The position numbers and the translations under genes were made by a program. The notes under the pieces were generated by a model, which ran no database searches, had not been told where the DNA came from, and worked only from the letters and a program-made list of their open reading frames with translations. Source: JBMNFB01 sp050949085 (lineage in GTDB: Bacteria > Bacillota > UBA994 > UBA5500). Taken from it: 64,000 nucleotides of DNA. The stretch spans positions 992,001-1,056,000 of the forward strand of contig JBMNFB010000001.1 in the NCBI GenBank assembly GCA_050949085.1, read 5' to 3'. This document shows, one piece after another, positions 9,421-18,073 of this stretch (positions within the stretch are counted from its first letter, which is position 1; every line of letters starts with the position of its first letter).

Positions 9421-10158
9421 TCAGCAGTCGACAACCGCGACGGCGCAAGCCACCTTCCAGAGGCGCCCCAGGAGCAGCAGCAGGCTGCAGGCAACGTAGA
9501 GCGCACCGCTTAGCCAGCCGCTTCCCAGGCTGAGACAGAAGGCCGCGATGGTCAGCAGGCCAGACGCAACACCCAGCAGGGCCCGGGCAGCGAACAGGCT
9601 GATCCAGCCATTCAGGGGTGGCCAGTAGCGCACGTCGGCTGCAATCCGCGCCCGCTCCACCGCCAGCAGTACCTTCATTATCCACCAGCCCAGCAGAACG
9701 CCGCCGAGCCCAATGTAGAGCAGCGTCGGCCGCTCGAGCAGCGCCAGCAGCAGGCGGTCGAAATTGAGATAGACGACGATGCCCAGCAGCAACACACAGA
9801 GGGCGACGACCACCGCCAGCTGGTAGAAGCGGCCAACCTGGGGCCGGCGCGGACGCCAGCCGCGGCTGAGCAGACGATGATAGATTATCGCCTCGAGGAA
9901 CGGCGTGGCCAAGAGCCGCAGCGCCAGTACCAGCGCCAGCAGGGGCAGCACGCCGCTTCGCAGCAGATAGAGCGCTACTTCGCCCAGCAGGAAGATGTCA
10001 GGCTGCAGCGCTGGCACTACCTGCTGCAGGGTGGGAGCGACCAGCGTACGCCCCAGCAGGAAATAGATAGCCCACCAGAACGACGACCAGAGCAGTACCC
10101 ACCAGTAGAGGCGGCTGGCACCAACCCGCCGCCGGGCCATCGATGACACTTCCCGCAT
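9421..10158 (-). CDS. Uncharacterised polytopic membrane protein
   Basis: About 245 residues with six or so hydrophobic segments (for example 'LYWWVLLWSSFWWAIYFLLG', 'LAVVVALCVLLLGIVVYL', 'ALYVACSLLLLLGRLW'). I recognise no family motif. The start is taken at ATG 10158, just past the M1 peptidase stop at 10166, with GGTGAGCGAAGG as ribosome site; this tight spacing implies translational coupling. The DUF4127 gene follows about 160 bases downstream. It may serve as membrane partner of the flanking surface proteins, which is only a context guess. Confidence 0.6.
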   Translation of the reverse strand: MREVSSMARRRVGASRLYWWVLLWSSFWWAIYFLLGRTLVAPTLQQVVPALQPDIFLLGEVALYLLRSGVLPLLALVLALRLLATPFLEAIIYHRLLSRGWRPRRPQVGRFYQLAVVVALCVLLLGIVVYLNFDRLLLALLERPTLLYIGLGGVLLGWWIMKVLLAVERARIAADVRYWPPLNGWISLFAARALLGVASGLLTIAAFCLSLGSGWLSGALYVACSLLLLLGRLWKVACAVAVVDC

Positions 10159-10165
10159 CCTTCGC

Positions 10166-12025
10166 TCACCACCCCAGCAACTGAGCAAGCCAGTGCATGA
10201 AGCGGCTGAACCAGATGAAGATGCGGTTGCCCAGCGTTACCTGATACTGATTGTTAAGCCGAAAGCTGTCCAGAATGAGCTGATACGGCGCCGGGTCCAG
10301 CTCAAGGCTGATCAACGCCTGTTCGTGCTTAAAGGTGAGCAGCGGCTCGCCGGCGCCTGCGTCCCAGAGCAGGTCCTGCGCCACCCCACCCTCATATGTC
10401 GCTCGCAGGCGCAGCCTCAGCGGCTCCTCGACGAGGCGAGCAAACCGCACTTCCGTCTCGTAAGCGTCGCCGATCCAACGGGTGGTCACCCGCTCGATGC
10501 CATAATCCTGCATGCCCCCACCGTAGATATAGTGATCAAAGAATTGTCCCCAATCCTGCCCGGTGACGTCTTCCAGCACCTGTTGAAAGTCGGCCGTGCC
10601 CGGATGCCGAAACTGCCAGCGCTGTACGTATTCCTGCATCACTTGCTGCATGGCCTCCCAGCCCAGTCGCCGCTCGATCTCGTGCAGCACCAGCTTGCCG
10701 CGAATATAGTTGTTCGTCTGATAGGAAAAGGGGCTATACTCCCAGCCTGGCTGCGTCAGGGGCTCAGGCTGAAAAATCCGCACCGCCTCCAGCGCCAGAT
10801 TTACCTCCCGTCCGAACGCCTCTGCCATGATCCTGTCCTCGAAATAGCTGGTGAACCCTTCATCCAGCCAGGCTTCTTCAAATTCGTTACTGGCCACCAG
10901 GCCGTAGAAATATTGATGGACGATCTCATGCACCAGAACAATATAGAGCGAATACTCATCAGTGTTGCTCCCGTCCCAGCCGGTGACCAGAGTGGGATAT
11001 TCCATGCCGCCCGCACCGCTGGCGCCGGCTGTCGGGCAGACGAGAGTCAGCACCGGATAGGGATAGGGAGCCAGCCAGGTGCTGAGCCGGTTCAGCGTCT
11101 CGATGGCCGCCCGGAAATAGGCATCAGCCAGATGCTCATGCTCCGGCTGCAAAAAGAGCTGGATTCTTACCGGTGACTGATGCGGCGGGCTCCAGAGCGT
11201 GCTGCGCTGAATGAAATCATTGTCCGCCGCCCAGGCAAAGTCGTGCACCCCTTCGGCTTCGAAGATGTACTGCTTGCGCCCGGGCGCGACGAGCGTCGGC
11301 GCCTGCACCAACTCGCCAGTGGCCGCCACAGTATGGGTTGCCGGCACCTCGATGGTCACGCGAAAACGTCCGAAATCGGCATAGAACTCGGTGTTGCCAT
11401 GATATTGATGCGCCACCCAGCCATCAGCCTGACGCCCGCGCGTTCCCGCCAGCTCATAGACCGCCACTTTGGGGAACCACTGCCCGGCCATCACGAACTG
11501 CTGGTAGCGCCCCATGCGGGCAAAGACAATCGGCAACCTGACGGTGAATTCTATGTATAGTTGAGCCGACTCGCCCGGCTCCACCGGCGCAGGCAGGTCC
11601 AGGCGCGCCAGCGTCTGGTCGCGGCTGTTGCCGTCATCCGGCTGGACATAGGCCCAGTCCAGATCCTGCCCGTTCACCTGCAGCCTGTGGATGATCATCT
11701 CGCCATATCCATCAGCAGCGAGACGGTCGCCGCGCAATGCCCCGCCGGACTCAGCCAGGAACGTCGAACCCTCCCTGAAAGCGTTGGGATAGAGATGAAG
11801 ATAAACCTGATCGGTGGCCACGCTGCCCTGGTTAGTCCAGATGATCGTCTCCTTTCCGACCAGCTCAGTGATTTCATTGTTCAGACTGACCGAGATGTTA
11901 TAGTCAACCACCGATTGGTAAGGCAGAACAGACTCAGCCGCGTTGACCTCCATCGGCAGAGATGTAAAGCAGAGCAGCAACAGAAGCAGCAGACACAGAT
12001 AGTGCCGGAATTTATATCTACTGAT
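10166..12025 (-). CDS. Secreted M1-family metallopeptidase
   Basis: About 619 residues. A signal peptide (SRYKFRHYLCLLLLLLLCF...VNA) precedes a gluzincin domain. 'GGMEYPTLVTG' is the M1 exopeptidase-like motif and 'LVHEIVHQYFYG...EEAWLDEGFTSYFED' gives the zinc site HEXXH followed by the distal Glu. M1 peptidases trim peptides from the N-terminus; with a signal peptide it should act outside the membrane. The start is unusual. The strong AAAGGAGGGGAG (12030-12043, complementary strand) precedes an ATC codon at 12025, while the nearest canonical in-frame starts (GTG 12049, ATG 12094) lie upstream of that ribosome site. I list 12025 as the likely start and flag it. It is the first gene of a three-gene minus-strand run. 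Confidence 0.85.
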   Translation of the reverse strand: MSRYKFRHYLCLLLLLLLCFTSLPMEVNAAESVLPYQSVVDYNISVSLNNEITELVGKETIIWTNQGSVATDQVYLHLYPNAFREGSTFLAESGGALRGDRLAADGYGEMIIHRLQVNGQDLDWAYVQPDDGNSRDQTLARLDLPAPVEPGESAQLYIEFTVRLPIVFARMGRYQQFVMAGQWFPKVAVYELAGTRGRQADGWVAHQYHGNTEFYADFGRFRVTIEVPATHTVAATGELVQAPTLVAPGRKQYIFEAEGVHDFAWAADNDFIQRSTLWSPPHQSPVRIQLFLQPEHEHLADAYFRAAIETLNRLSTWLAPYPYPVLTLVCPTAGASGAGGMEYPTLVTGWDGSNTDEYSLYIVLVHEIVHQYFYGLVASNEFEEAWLDEGFTSYFEDRIMAEAFGREVNLALEAVRIFQPEPLTQPGWEYSPFSYQTNNYIRGKLVLHEIERRLGWEAMQQVMQEYVQRWQFRHPGTADFQQVLEDVTGQDWGQFFDHYIYGGGMQDYGIERVTTRWIGDAYETEVRFARLVEEPLRLRLRATYEGGVAQDLLWDAGAGEPLLTFKHEQALISLELDPAPYQLILDSFRLNNQYQVTLGNRIFIWFSRFMHWLAQLLGW

Positions 12026-12129
12026 GGGGCTCCCCTCCTTTCTCCGCACTATTCTACCATCTTTGCCGGAATCCCTTGTGAGGCATACTAACAAACGATG
12101 CGAAGATCAAGATAAGGATGGTGAAAATA

Positions 12130-12414
12130 ATGGAAGTGGAGCAGAACGTCGGCTTATTTGATGCCTACCTGCGTATCACCGGCGGCCTCTGGCTGCTGGC
12201 CTGCGGTATCGTGCGCAAGTCAAACCTGATGATCGGTCTGGGTGCGATGAAGGTGGCGGAAGGGATCACAGGCTGGTGCCCGCTGCTGCAGATGCTGGGC
12301 CTATCCACGATTCCGGAAGGCGAGCTTTGCTGCTGTGACGACGATTTTATGGATGATATCGACGATCTGGAGCCGGCCGACGGGAGCGATCTCGGCCCGG
12401 ACCCGGTGCATTGA
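12130..12414 (+). CDS. Small DUF2892 (YgaP-like) membrane protein
   Basis: About 94 residues with two membrane segments, 'ITGGLWLLACGIV' and 'MIGLGAMKVAEGITGWCPLL'. 'GITGWCPL' is typical of DUF2892, the membrane part of YgaP-type proteins often found next to thiol, sulfur or arsenic genes. The acidic C-terminal tail with a CCCDDDF cluster is distinctive and could bind metal (inference). AAGGATGG lies eight bases before ATG 12130; an earlier ATG at 12118 overlaps that site. The neighbouring thioredoxin-like protein and permease fit a thiol/metalloid context. Confidence 0.7.
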   Translation: MEVEQNVGLFDAYLRITGGLWLLACGIVRKSNLMIGLGAMKVAEGITGWCPLLQMLGLSTIPEGELCCCDDDFMDDIDDLEPADGSDLGPDPVH

Positions 12415-12443
12415 TCTGACGGATCAACAACGGGAACAGAACG

Positions 12444-12484
12444 AAGCGGTCGACCTCAGCCATTGGCCGGTCGACCGCTTTTTT
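12444..12484 (+). terminator. Rho-independent terminator after the DUF2892 gene
   Basis: A perfect 12-bp stem (AAGCGGTCGACC with GGTCGACCGCTT) around a 13-base loop runs into six T residues. Confidence 0.85.
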
Positions 12485-12559
12485 GATGATGCGCAGCCCC
12501 TGTCTCCCCAACCAACAGGTAGCGCCGCAGGTACTGATCTGTTTTCGATGTACTGCAGA

Positions 12560-12796
12560 TTACTTGCCCTCGATCAACTGTTTGATCTCATCCTTCCTAG
12601 GAACGCGGCCGGAAACCTTGACCCGACCATCCATAATCAGGGCCGGAGTTCGCATAACTCCTGCGGCGGCGATCTCCGCGAGATCAGTGACATAGACGAT
12701 TTCGTCGCTGCGCCCCAGTTCCTTTACGGCATCTTCCGTCAGCTTGAGCAGCTTCTTGCAGTTAGCACAACCCGGACCGAGAACTTTGATTTGCAT
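12560..12796 (-). CDS. Small thioredoxin-like redox-active disulfide protein
   Basis: 78 residues with the motif 'LGPGCANCKKL', a CxxC active site at residues 10-13, and 'RTPALIMDGRVKVSGR', the cis-Pro loop of the thioredoxin fold. This matches the small MTH895/TM0996-type disulfide proteins. They commonly accompany ArsP/YraQ-type permeases, as here, where the permease lies 22 bases upstream on the same strand. The role is probably thiol or metalloid reduction in the cytosol, but no substrate is known. AAAGGAGGAAG precedes the ATG. Confidence 0.85.
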   Translation of the reverse strand: MQIKVLGPGCANCKKLLKLTEDAVKELGRSDEIVYVTDLAEIAAAGVMRTPALIMDGRVKVSGRVPRKDEIKQLIEGK

Positions 12797-12818
12797 CTTG
12801 ATATCTTCCTCCTTTTTC

Positions 12819-13838
12819 TTAGACCAGAATCGGTGTTAACCAGTTGAACAGGTAACCGATGACAATGATGCCGACCATCACCACTGCAATAAATGTGCCA
12901 AGCAGCTTCGGCTTCACTGCCTTGCTGAGCATAACCAGCGATGGAACCGACAGGGTCGTCACGGACATCATAAAGGCCATGATCGTCCCGGCGCCAACGC
13001 CCTTGGCAAACAATGCTTCTGCCACAGGAATGGTGCCAAAGATATCGGCATACATTGGGGCACCAAGCACAGCAGCCAGAATCACGGAGAATGGGTTGCC
13101 CGAACCAAGGACGGTCTGAATCCACTCTTCGGGAATTACGTTGTGGATTACCGCTCCAATCCCCACTCCAACCAGGATATATGGCCAAACTCGGCTGAAC
13201 ACGTCACGCACCTGCTCAAGTGCAAAGCTGGATCGCTCCTGGCGGGTCATGCTTACATCGTCGGCTGCGGCAGCAACTTCGTCGGTCTGCACCGCACCGC
13301 GCCGGATGAAGTCGGCGATCTGGTTTTCCATGCGCAGCCTCCCGATCAGCGCTCCTCCAGCCACCGCCAGGACCAACCCCATCACCAGATAGGACACGGC
13401 AAGGCTTAGCCCGAAAACATCAATCAGAAGCAGCAGGGCAGCTGTGTCCACCAGCGGCGACGAAATCAGGAACGAGAATGTGACGGAGAGCGGCAGACCA
13501 GCCTGTGTGAACCCGATGAAAATCGGAATGCTGGAACAGGCGCAGAAAGGCGTCAACGTCCCCAGCAACGCACCGATGATGTTGCCGGTGAGCCCCTTGA
13601 TCCGGCCCAAGATTCGTTTGGTGCGCTCCGGCGGGAAGAAGCTCTGAATATACGAGATGACGTAGATCATCACCGAGAGTAGGACGAAGATCTTGATTGT
13701 GTCATAAATGAAGAACTGCACGCTGGCACCAAGTGGTGTGCCCAGATCCAGCCCCAGCTTCCCTATTAGCCAGCCCACGCCATCGTTCAGCCACTTCATC
13801 TTCAGAAGCTGGTCGTTAAGCCACGAAAAGATTCCCAT
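12819..13838 (-). CDS. Permease of the ArsP/YraQ (DUF318) family
   Basis: About 339 residues with eight or so membrane segments. The central 'TPFCACSSIPIFIGFTQAGL' holds the conserved CxCS cysteine pair of the family, followed by 'FLISSPLVDTAALLLL'. ArsP members export organoarsenicals; other members are uncharacterised, so arsenic is a context-based suggestion from ArsR nearby. ATG 13838 (MGIFSWLNDQ) is preferred over TTG 13859 because GGAGGAGG lies between them. It heads a two-gene unit with the thioredoxin-like protein. Confidence 0.85.
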   Translation of the reverse strand: MGIFSWLNDQLLKMKWLNDGVGWLIGKLGLDLGTPLGASVQFFIYDTIKIFVLLSVMIYVISYIQSFFPPERTKRILGRIKGLTGNIIGALLGTLTPFCACSSIPIFIGFTQAGLPLSVTFSFLISSPLVDTAALLLLIDVFGLSLAVSYLVMGLVLAVAGGALIGRLRMENQIADFIRRGAVQTDEVAAAADDVSMTRQERSSFALEQVRDVFSRVWPYILVGVGIGAVIHNVIPEEWIQTVLGSGNPFSVILAAVLGAPMYADIFGTIPVAEALFAKGVGAGTIMAFMMSVTTLSVPSLVMLSKAVKPKLLGTFIAVVMVGIIVIGYLFNWLTPILV

Positions 13839-13871
13839 CGAATCAAATGCCTCCTCCAATTCTCACTCCTG

Positions 13872-14206
13872 CTACGCGATTCCGGTGCGGACAATTCGGG
13901 CGAAATCCTCCGGCAAGCCGGCGGCGAGAATTCCCTGTGCAGACTTCTCGAAATCATGGGGAGCTTTCACGGTGGTGACAGCGATTTGCTCACCCAGATC
14001 AATCAGCTGATAAGCCACATTCGGGTTGCCGTGCTTCGCTTGCCGGCACTGCCGGCGGCGTTGATCACATGCCGTTCCCCCAACTGGCGGTGGTAAGCGA
14101 GATGTACTCGCAGATCATTACATCGGCACCGACCTTGCTCAGGAACTGGGACAGTTGTCTGCTCCGTTGGGCTACCCAGATTGTCAGATACTTTTCAAAA
14201 AGCCCG
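13872..14206 (-). pseudogene. Remnants of ars-cluster genes (Acr3-like N-terminus and an unknown gene)
   Basis: No intact frame exists here, but three short coding traces appear on the minus strand. Near 14171-14206 the peptide GLFEKYLTIWVA resembles the start of Acr3 arsenite transporters. Then 'FLSKVGADVMICEYISLTT' runs in one frame, 'HRQLGERHVINAAGSAGK' in a second, and 'KHGNPNVAYQLIDLGEQ' through 'AAGLPEDFARIVRTGIA' and a stop at 13872 in a third. Together they read as one gene of unknown family broken by at least two frameshifts and joined to an acr3 fragment by deletion. The Acr3 identification rests on twelve residues and is tentative. Confidence 0.45.
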
Positions 14207-14245
14207 TTCCGCCTATTTCTGCGGCTGCTGTCTCATTTGCCTTGC

Positions 14246-14614
14246 TTAAGACCCTTTTCTATCCAGCGTACAGTCACGGCAATTCTTCTCTCGTTCCGCC
14301 AGCAATTCGTCGAGCTTATCCCAGTCGGCCGCCCCGCGGGTCAGACGGGGAGCGCTGATCGCCCAGCCCAGCCACTGCAGCGTGCATTCCAGGTGTTCCC
14401 GCTGCAATTGATAGTAAACCCAGGTCCCCTCTTTGCGCTCGCTGACCAGCCCGGCGCGTTTCAGCACATTCATCTGCTGCGAGACGGCCGGCTGAGTAAT
14501 TCCCAGCATTTCCACCAATTCGCAGCTGCAGAGCTCATGATCTGCGAGTAGCAATAAAATGCGCATCCGGGTCGGTTGCGCAATCGCCTTCAAAACTTCT
14601 ATCGTCTGCTCCAT
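14246..14614 (-). CDS. arsR: ArsR/SmtB-family metalloregulator
   Basis: About 122 residues. The winged helix spans 'AIAQPTRMRILLLLADHELCSCELVEMLGITQPAVSQQMNVLKRAGLV'-type sequence, with ELCSCEL in helix 3, the As(III)-binding cysteine motif of ArsR (usual ELCVCDL). Additional cysteines lie in the tail (NCRDC). It should repress its own promoter and release on metalloid binding. ATG 14614 follows GGGAGGAAGG. A promoter with an overlapping palindrome lies upstream (separate entry). Downstream genes are degenerate, so its main remaining target may be the permease pair. Confidence 0.88.
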   Translation of the reverse strand: MEQTIEVLKAIAQPTRMRILLLLADHELCSCELVEMLGITQPAVSQQMNVLKRAGLVSERKEGTWVYYQLQREHLECTLQWLGWAISAPRLTRGAADWDKLDELLAEREKNCRDCTLDRKGS

Positions 14615-14653
14615 GCCTTCCTCCCTATTCAAAACCAACAAGAGTCATAAAGT

Positions 14654-14697
14654 TAAGCAGCTGCTTATATTATCTTACGCACGAACAGGGAATGCAA
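14654..14697 (-). promoter_or_regulatory. arsR promoter and operator palindrome
   Basis: On the minus strand TTGCAT (14692-14697), a 17-base spacer and GATAAT (14669-14674) form a near-consensus sigma-A promoter. Directly after the -10 lies the perfect 14-bp palindrome TAAGCAGCTGCTTA (14654-14667), a good candidate ArsR operator. Confidence 0.65.
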
Positions 14698-14708
14698 CCC
14701 CACCGCAT

Positions 14709-14748
14709 AAAAAGGGCGCCTACCCGTCAAAACGAGGTGAGTCGCCCT
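14709..14748 (-). terminator. Terminator at the 3' end of the SHOCT gene
   Basis: GGGCG-ACTCACC pairs imperfectly with GGGTAGGCGCCC and is followed by five T on the minus strand. It overlaps the last codons of the upstream gene. Confidence 0.55.
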
Positions 14749-15047
14749 GCCTGACCCAATGTTACGTGCCGCCACACTCTACATTCTTCTAAATGTTGCG
14801 TCGTTCTGTGAACTTCTTTTAGACTGTGAAATTCATCCCTGGATATCTCTCCGGAAGCCAGACGGCGGCGCAAAATCTCCATTGCGTCCTCTCGCGTATC
14901 CTGCCGGATGAAATCGCTGTGGAACGCCCAGCTACGCAGCAACCGGAAGACGAGCCAGATCACCGTCCCCCAGGCGAGAGCGCTCAAGACCATGCCCACG
15001 AGCATCACGCCCCAGTGGCCACTGCCCCGATACCAGCCCCACATCAT
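14727..15047 (-). CDS. Small membrane protein with SHOCT domain
   Basis: About 106 residues. A single membrane segment (GHWGVMLVGMVLSALAWGTVIWLVF) follows the start MMWGWYRG. The cytoplasmic 'AMEILRRRLASGEISRDEFHSLKE' is a clear SHOCT motif. Such proteins are common small membrane proteins in Bacillota with no assigned job; SHOCT may act in oligomerisation. The long frame upstream to 15269 has no coding character; AGGTGACTG precedes ATG 15047. The last 27 residues after the SHOCT domain are unusual and overlap the terminator, so a shortened or shifted end is possible. Confidence 0.7.
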   Translation of the reverse strand: MMWGWYRGSGHWGVMLVGMVLSALAWGTVIWLVFRLLRSWAFHSDFIRQDTREDAMEILRRRLASGEISRDEFHSLKEVHRTTQHLEECRVWRHVTLGQAGRLTSF

Positions 15048-15291
15048 GAAACAGTCACCTGCCTCTACCTGGAATGTATCAGGTATTCTTCCCTGCGAGG
15101 CAGCTAATGATTTGCGGGTTGACCCGCCGCACCAGACTCCCATCCCGGAACAGGCGTGAGGCACTGGACCGCGTTCCCTGGCCCAATGGCTCACGCCTGT
15201 GGATGTTCGCTGGATCCATCCTATGAAGCACGAAGCGGCAGGATGAATGCCGCGCTGACAGGATGGCACGTCCCGTTGCTCGAAATTAGCA

Positions 15292-15321
15292 GTGTGACGC
15301 GGGGCTGCCCCCGCGTCACAC
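15292..15321 (-). terminator. Strong hairpin after tldE
   Basis: A perfect 13-bp stem GTGTGACGCGGGG / CCCCGCGTCACAC with a four-base loop lies 20 bases past the tldE stop. It has no long T run, so termination efficiency is uncertain. Confidence 0.6.
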
Positions 15322-15341
15322 CAGCATCATTCCCGTATCGT

Positions 15342-16682
15342 CTACTTCCCAGCGACGGAGAGGCGGGCGATCTTCAGCGTCGGCGAGACGATGGATCCGC
15401 GGCCGAACTTGAGGTCGTTGCCCACTTCCAGCACGTCGTTCAGCATCCGGAAGAAGTTACCGGCGATGGTGATCTGGTTCACCGGCCGCACGACCTTGCC
15501 GCCCTGCACCAGGTAGCCGTAGGCGCCCAGCGAGAAATCACCGGAAACCGGGTTAGCGCCAGAATGCAGGCCGGCCACGCTGATGACGATGATCCCTTCC
15601 TCGGTGCCGGCGATGATCTCGTCATAGCTCTTCTCGCCGGCCGCAATGTAGAAGTTGCTCGGCGCGATGCCCAGCGGGCTCTTGTAGGAGCGCTTGCTGG
15701 CATTGCCGGTGGACTCCACTCCGTCGATGCGCGCCGTCTTCAGGTTATGTAGGTAGGTCATCAGCTTGCCATTCTCCACCACCTGCTTGGTGCGGGTAGC
15801 AACGCCTTCTGCGTCGAACGGGCAGGAGGCCGGACGGCCCGGCATCAGCGGATCGTCGATGATGGTGATCTTCTCGCTGAACACCTGCTGGCCGATCCTG
15901 TCTTTCAACAGGGACATTCCCTTCTGCACATTCTCGGCAGAGAAGGATGCAGTCAGCACGCCCAGCATCTGCGAGGCCACGTCGCGCCGCAGGATGATGG
16001 GGTATTCACCGGAGGGAACAGTGTCGGCCCCAAAGAGGGAGACCGCCTCGTCCACCGCCTTCCTGGCGATCTCATCCACATCGAACTGAGCGAGATCCTC
16101 AATCTGCTCCATCTCATGCGCCGTCTTCGCCTCCCGCTCCTGGCGAGCCACAACGCTGAGGCCAGCCATGGCCGAGTTGCCCCTATACACCAGGTTGAGG
16201 CCCTTGGAGTTGATGATGCGCCGTTCGCCTGCACCATCGCCAAAGAAAGCCTGCACGTTGAAGACACGCTGATCCAGAGCATAGGCCTTCTCCTCCAGAG
16301 CCTTGGCCAGGGCGATTTTCTCTTCCGCCTGGATTGCGTCCAGCCTGGGGTTATGGCCTTCCAGCTGGGCATAGCTCTCGGAGCCAGCGAAGATCTCCGC
16401 CACTTCATCGCTGTCCACCAGCTGGGCGTTTTCCCTGGCATCGTTGATCAACATCTGCAGCGAGCTCTCATCCAGCTTCTCGGTGTAGGCATAGCCCATC
16501 TTGCCGTTGTAGAGCCCCCGGAATGACAAACCAGCATCCTCTGCCAACGAATAGCTATCGATCTCGCGCTTGAAGATGCCGACGCGGAACTGGCTGCCCG
16601 ACTGGAAGTAGACCTCCATATCGGTAAAGCCGGCTTCCTTGCCAGCTGCGAACAGTTTTTCTGCAAAGAGCTCAACTCTCAT
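15342..16682 (-). CDS. tldE: TldE/PmbA-type metallopeptidase subunit
   Basis: 446 residues of the modulator-of-DNA-gyrase (TldD/PmbA) family. Recognisable blocks are 'DMEVYFQSGSQFRVGIFKREIDSY', 'GLSFRGLYNGKMGYAYTE' and the C-terminal 'GLHSGANPVSGDFSLGAYGYLVQGGK', which is typical of TldE. TldE lacks the zinc site and pairs with TldD to form the protease that trims unfolded or RiPP leader peptides. Its ATG overlaps the tldD stop by four bases (ATGA), so the two are translated together. No RiPP precursor is visible next door. Confidence 0.93.
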   Translation of the reverse strand: MRVELFAEKLFAAGKEAGFTDMEVYFQSGSQFRVGIFKREIDSYSLAEDAGLSFRGLYNGKMGYAYTEKLDESSLQMLINDARENAQLVDSDEVAEIFAGSESYAQLEGHNPRLDAIQAEEKIALAKALEEKAYALDQRVFNVQAFFGDGAGERRIINSKGLNLVYRGNSAMAGLSVVARQEREAKTAHEMEQIEDLAQFDVDEIARKAVDEAVSLFGADTVPSGEYPIILRRDVASQMLGVLTASFSAENVQKGMSLLKDRIGQQVFSEKITIIDDPLMPGRPASCPFDAEGVATRTKQVVENGKLMTYLHNLKTARIDGVESTGNASKRSYKSPLGIAPSNFYIAAGEKSYDEIIAGTEEGIIVISVAGLHSGANPVSGDFSLGAYGYLVQGGKVVRPVNQITIAGNFFRMLNDVLEVGNDLKFGRGSIVSPTLKIARLSVAGK

Positions 16683-18073
16683 TTCCTAGCCCCCTTCTGG
16701 CCCCCAACCGTGATTTCGGAGACGCGCAGCGTTGGCTGCCCCACATTGGCCGGAATCGAGCCGCTGGCCGAGCCGCACATGCCCTGACCGCAAGCCTGGT
16801 TGCTGGCAATCATATCAATATGATGCAGGATCTCAGAGCCCTTGCCGATTAGAGTGGCGCCGCGCACTGGTTCGGCGATCTTGCCGTCGCGCACCATGTA
16901 GGCTTCACGCACCGCGAAGTTGAACTCGCCGGTGGCCGGCACCACTGAGCCGCCGCCCATATATTTGGCGAAGATGCCGAACTCTGTGGCAGCGATTATC
17001 TCTTCCGGAGTGGAATCGCCGGCAACGATAAAGGTGTTAGTCATGCGAGAGGTAGGCGCAAACTTGTACGACTGGCGTCGCGAGTTGCCGGTCGGAGCCA
17101 TGCCCATGCGCCGCCCGTTGAGCTTATCGATCATGTAACCCTTGAGAATACCCTTCTCGATGAGGACATTGCGCCGCGTCGGCGTGCCCTCGTCATCAAC
17201 GTTGGAGGAACCCCAGTCGTTCGGAATGGTCCCGTCATCCACGGCCGTGACCAGATCCGACGCGATCTTCTCGCCGAGGCGGTCAGCAAAGACGGAGTTC
17301 TTTTTGGCCACCGAAGTCGCTTCCAGGCTGTGCCCACAGGCCTCGTGGAAGATGACTCCGCCAAACTGGTTGTCAATGATCACCGGGAAACGTCCGCTGG
17401 GGCAGGGCTCGGCATCGATCATGGTCGCTGCCGTCCGCGCCGCCTCGCGCGCGTAATCCTCGATATCGATTTCATCGTAGAACTCGAATCCCCTGGCTGC
17501 ACCCGGTCCCTGCAGCCCTACCTGTTTCTCGTTCCCCTTGGAGGCGATGGCGTTAATGGAGCAGCGCGTGCGCACGCGGCGATCCTCCACCAGCAGCCCC
17601 TCGCTGTTGGCGATCTGAACACGCTGGTCCTCATCCAGATAGGTCACCCGCACCTGCGAGATCACCTGGCTGTAGTTCTTGGCGGCGTTATAGGCACGCA
17701 GCATCATGGCCACCTTATCGCTCTTGGGGACATCGCCTGGATAACGCAGGATGGGATGCCGATTGACCAGCTCCTGCTTCGTCAGGTCGAGCACGATGTC
17801 CAGCTTGGTGCCAGCCACCGCATCGGCCGCCGTCTTGGCCACCTTGAGGAGATTGGCTTCGCTGTCATCGTTGGTGTAGGCGTAAACGTAGTTAGTCTCT
17901 TTGAAGATGCGGATGCCGATGCCGTAATCCCGACCAGACATCCCTGTCTCAATCCGGCCGCCGACCATGTCGAGGTTGGTGCCATACTTGTCCTCTACAA
18001 AAACCTCGGCAAAGTCGCCGCCGGTGGAGAGTGCCATCAGCAGCACTCGTTCCAGTAATGGCTTTGACAACAT
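16679..18073 (-). CDS. tldD: TldD metallopeptidase
   Basis: About 464 residues. The zinc site is visible in 'IFHEACGHSLEATSVAK' (HExxxH). 'GTPTRRNVLIEKGILKGYM' and 'RRQSYKFAPTSRMTNTFI', with 'GMCGSASGSIPANVGQPTLRV' at the C-terminus, are hallmark TldD blocks. With TldE it forms a heterodimeric exposed-peptide protease in the cytosol. GGGAGGTC lies ten bases before ATG 18073; the longer frame to 18124 is unlikely. This is the first gene of the tldD-tldE operon. Confidence 0.94.
   Translation of the reverse strand: MLSKPLLERVLLMALSTGGDFAEVFVEDKYGTNLDMVGGRIETGMSGRDYGIGIRIFKETNYVYAYTNDDSEANLLKVAKTAADAVAGTKLDIVLDLTKQELVNRHPILRYPGDVPKSDKVAMMLRAYNAAKNYSQVISQVRVTYLDEDQRVQIANSEGLLVEDRRVRTRCSINAIASKGNEKQVGLQGPGAARGFEFYDEIDIEDYAREAARTAATMIDAEPCPSGRFPVIIDNQFGGVIFHEACGHSLEATSVAKKNSVFADRLGEKIASDLVTAVDDGTIPNDWGSSNVDDEGTPTRRNVLIEKGILKGYMIDKLNGRRMGMAPTGNSRRQSYKFAPTSRMTNTFIVAGDSTPEEIIAATEFGIFAKYMGGGSVVPATGEFNFAVREAYMVRDGKIAEPVRGATLIGKGSEILHHIDMIASNQACGQGMCGSASGSIPANVGQPTLRVSEITVGGQKGARK

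Noticed and set aside
10193..11176. 327-codon plus-strand frame over the M1 peptidase
   Set aside because: Antisense shadow; the peptidase has HEXXH and a signal peptide.
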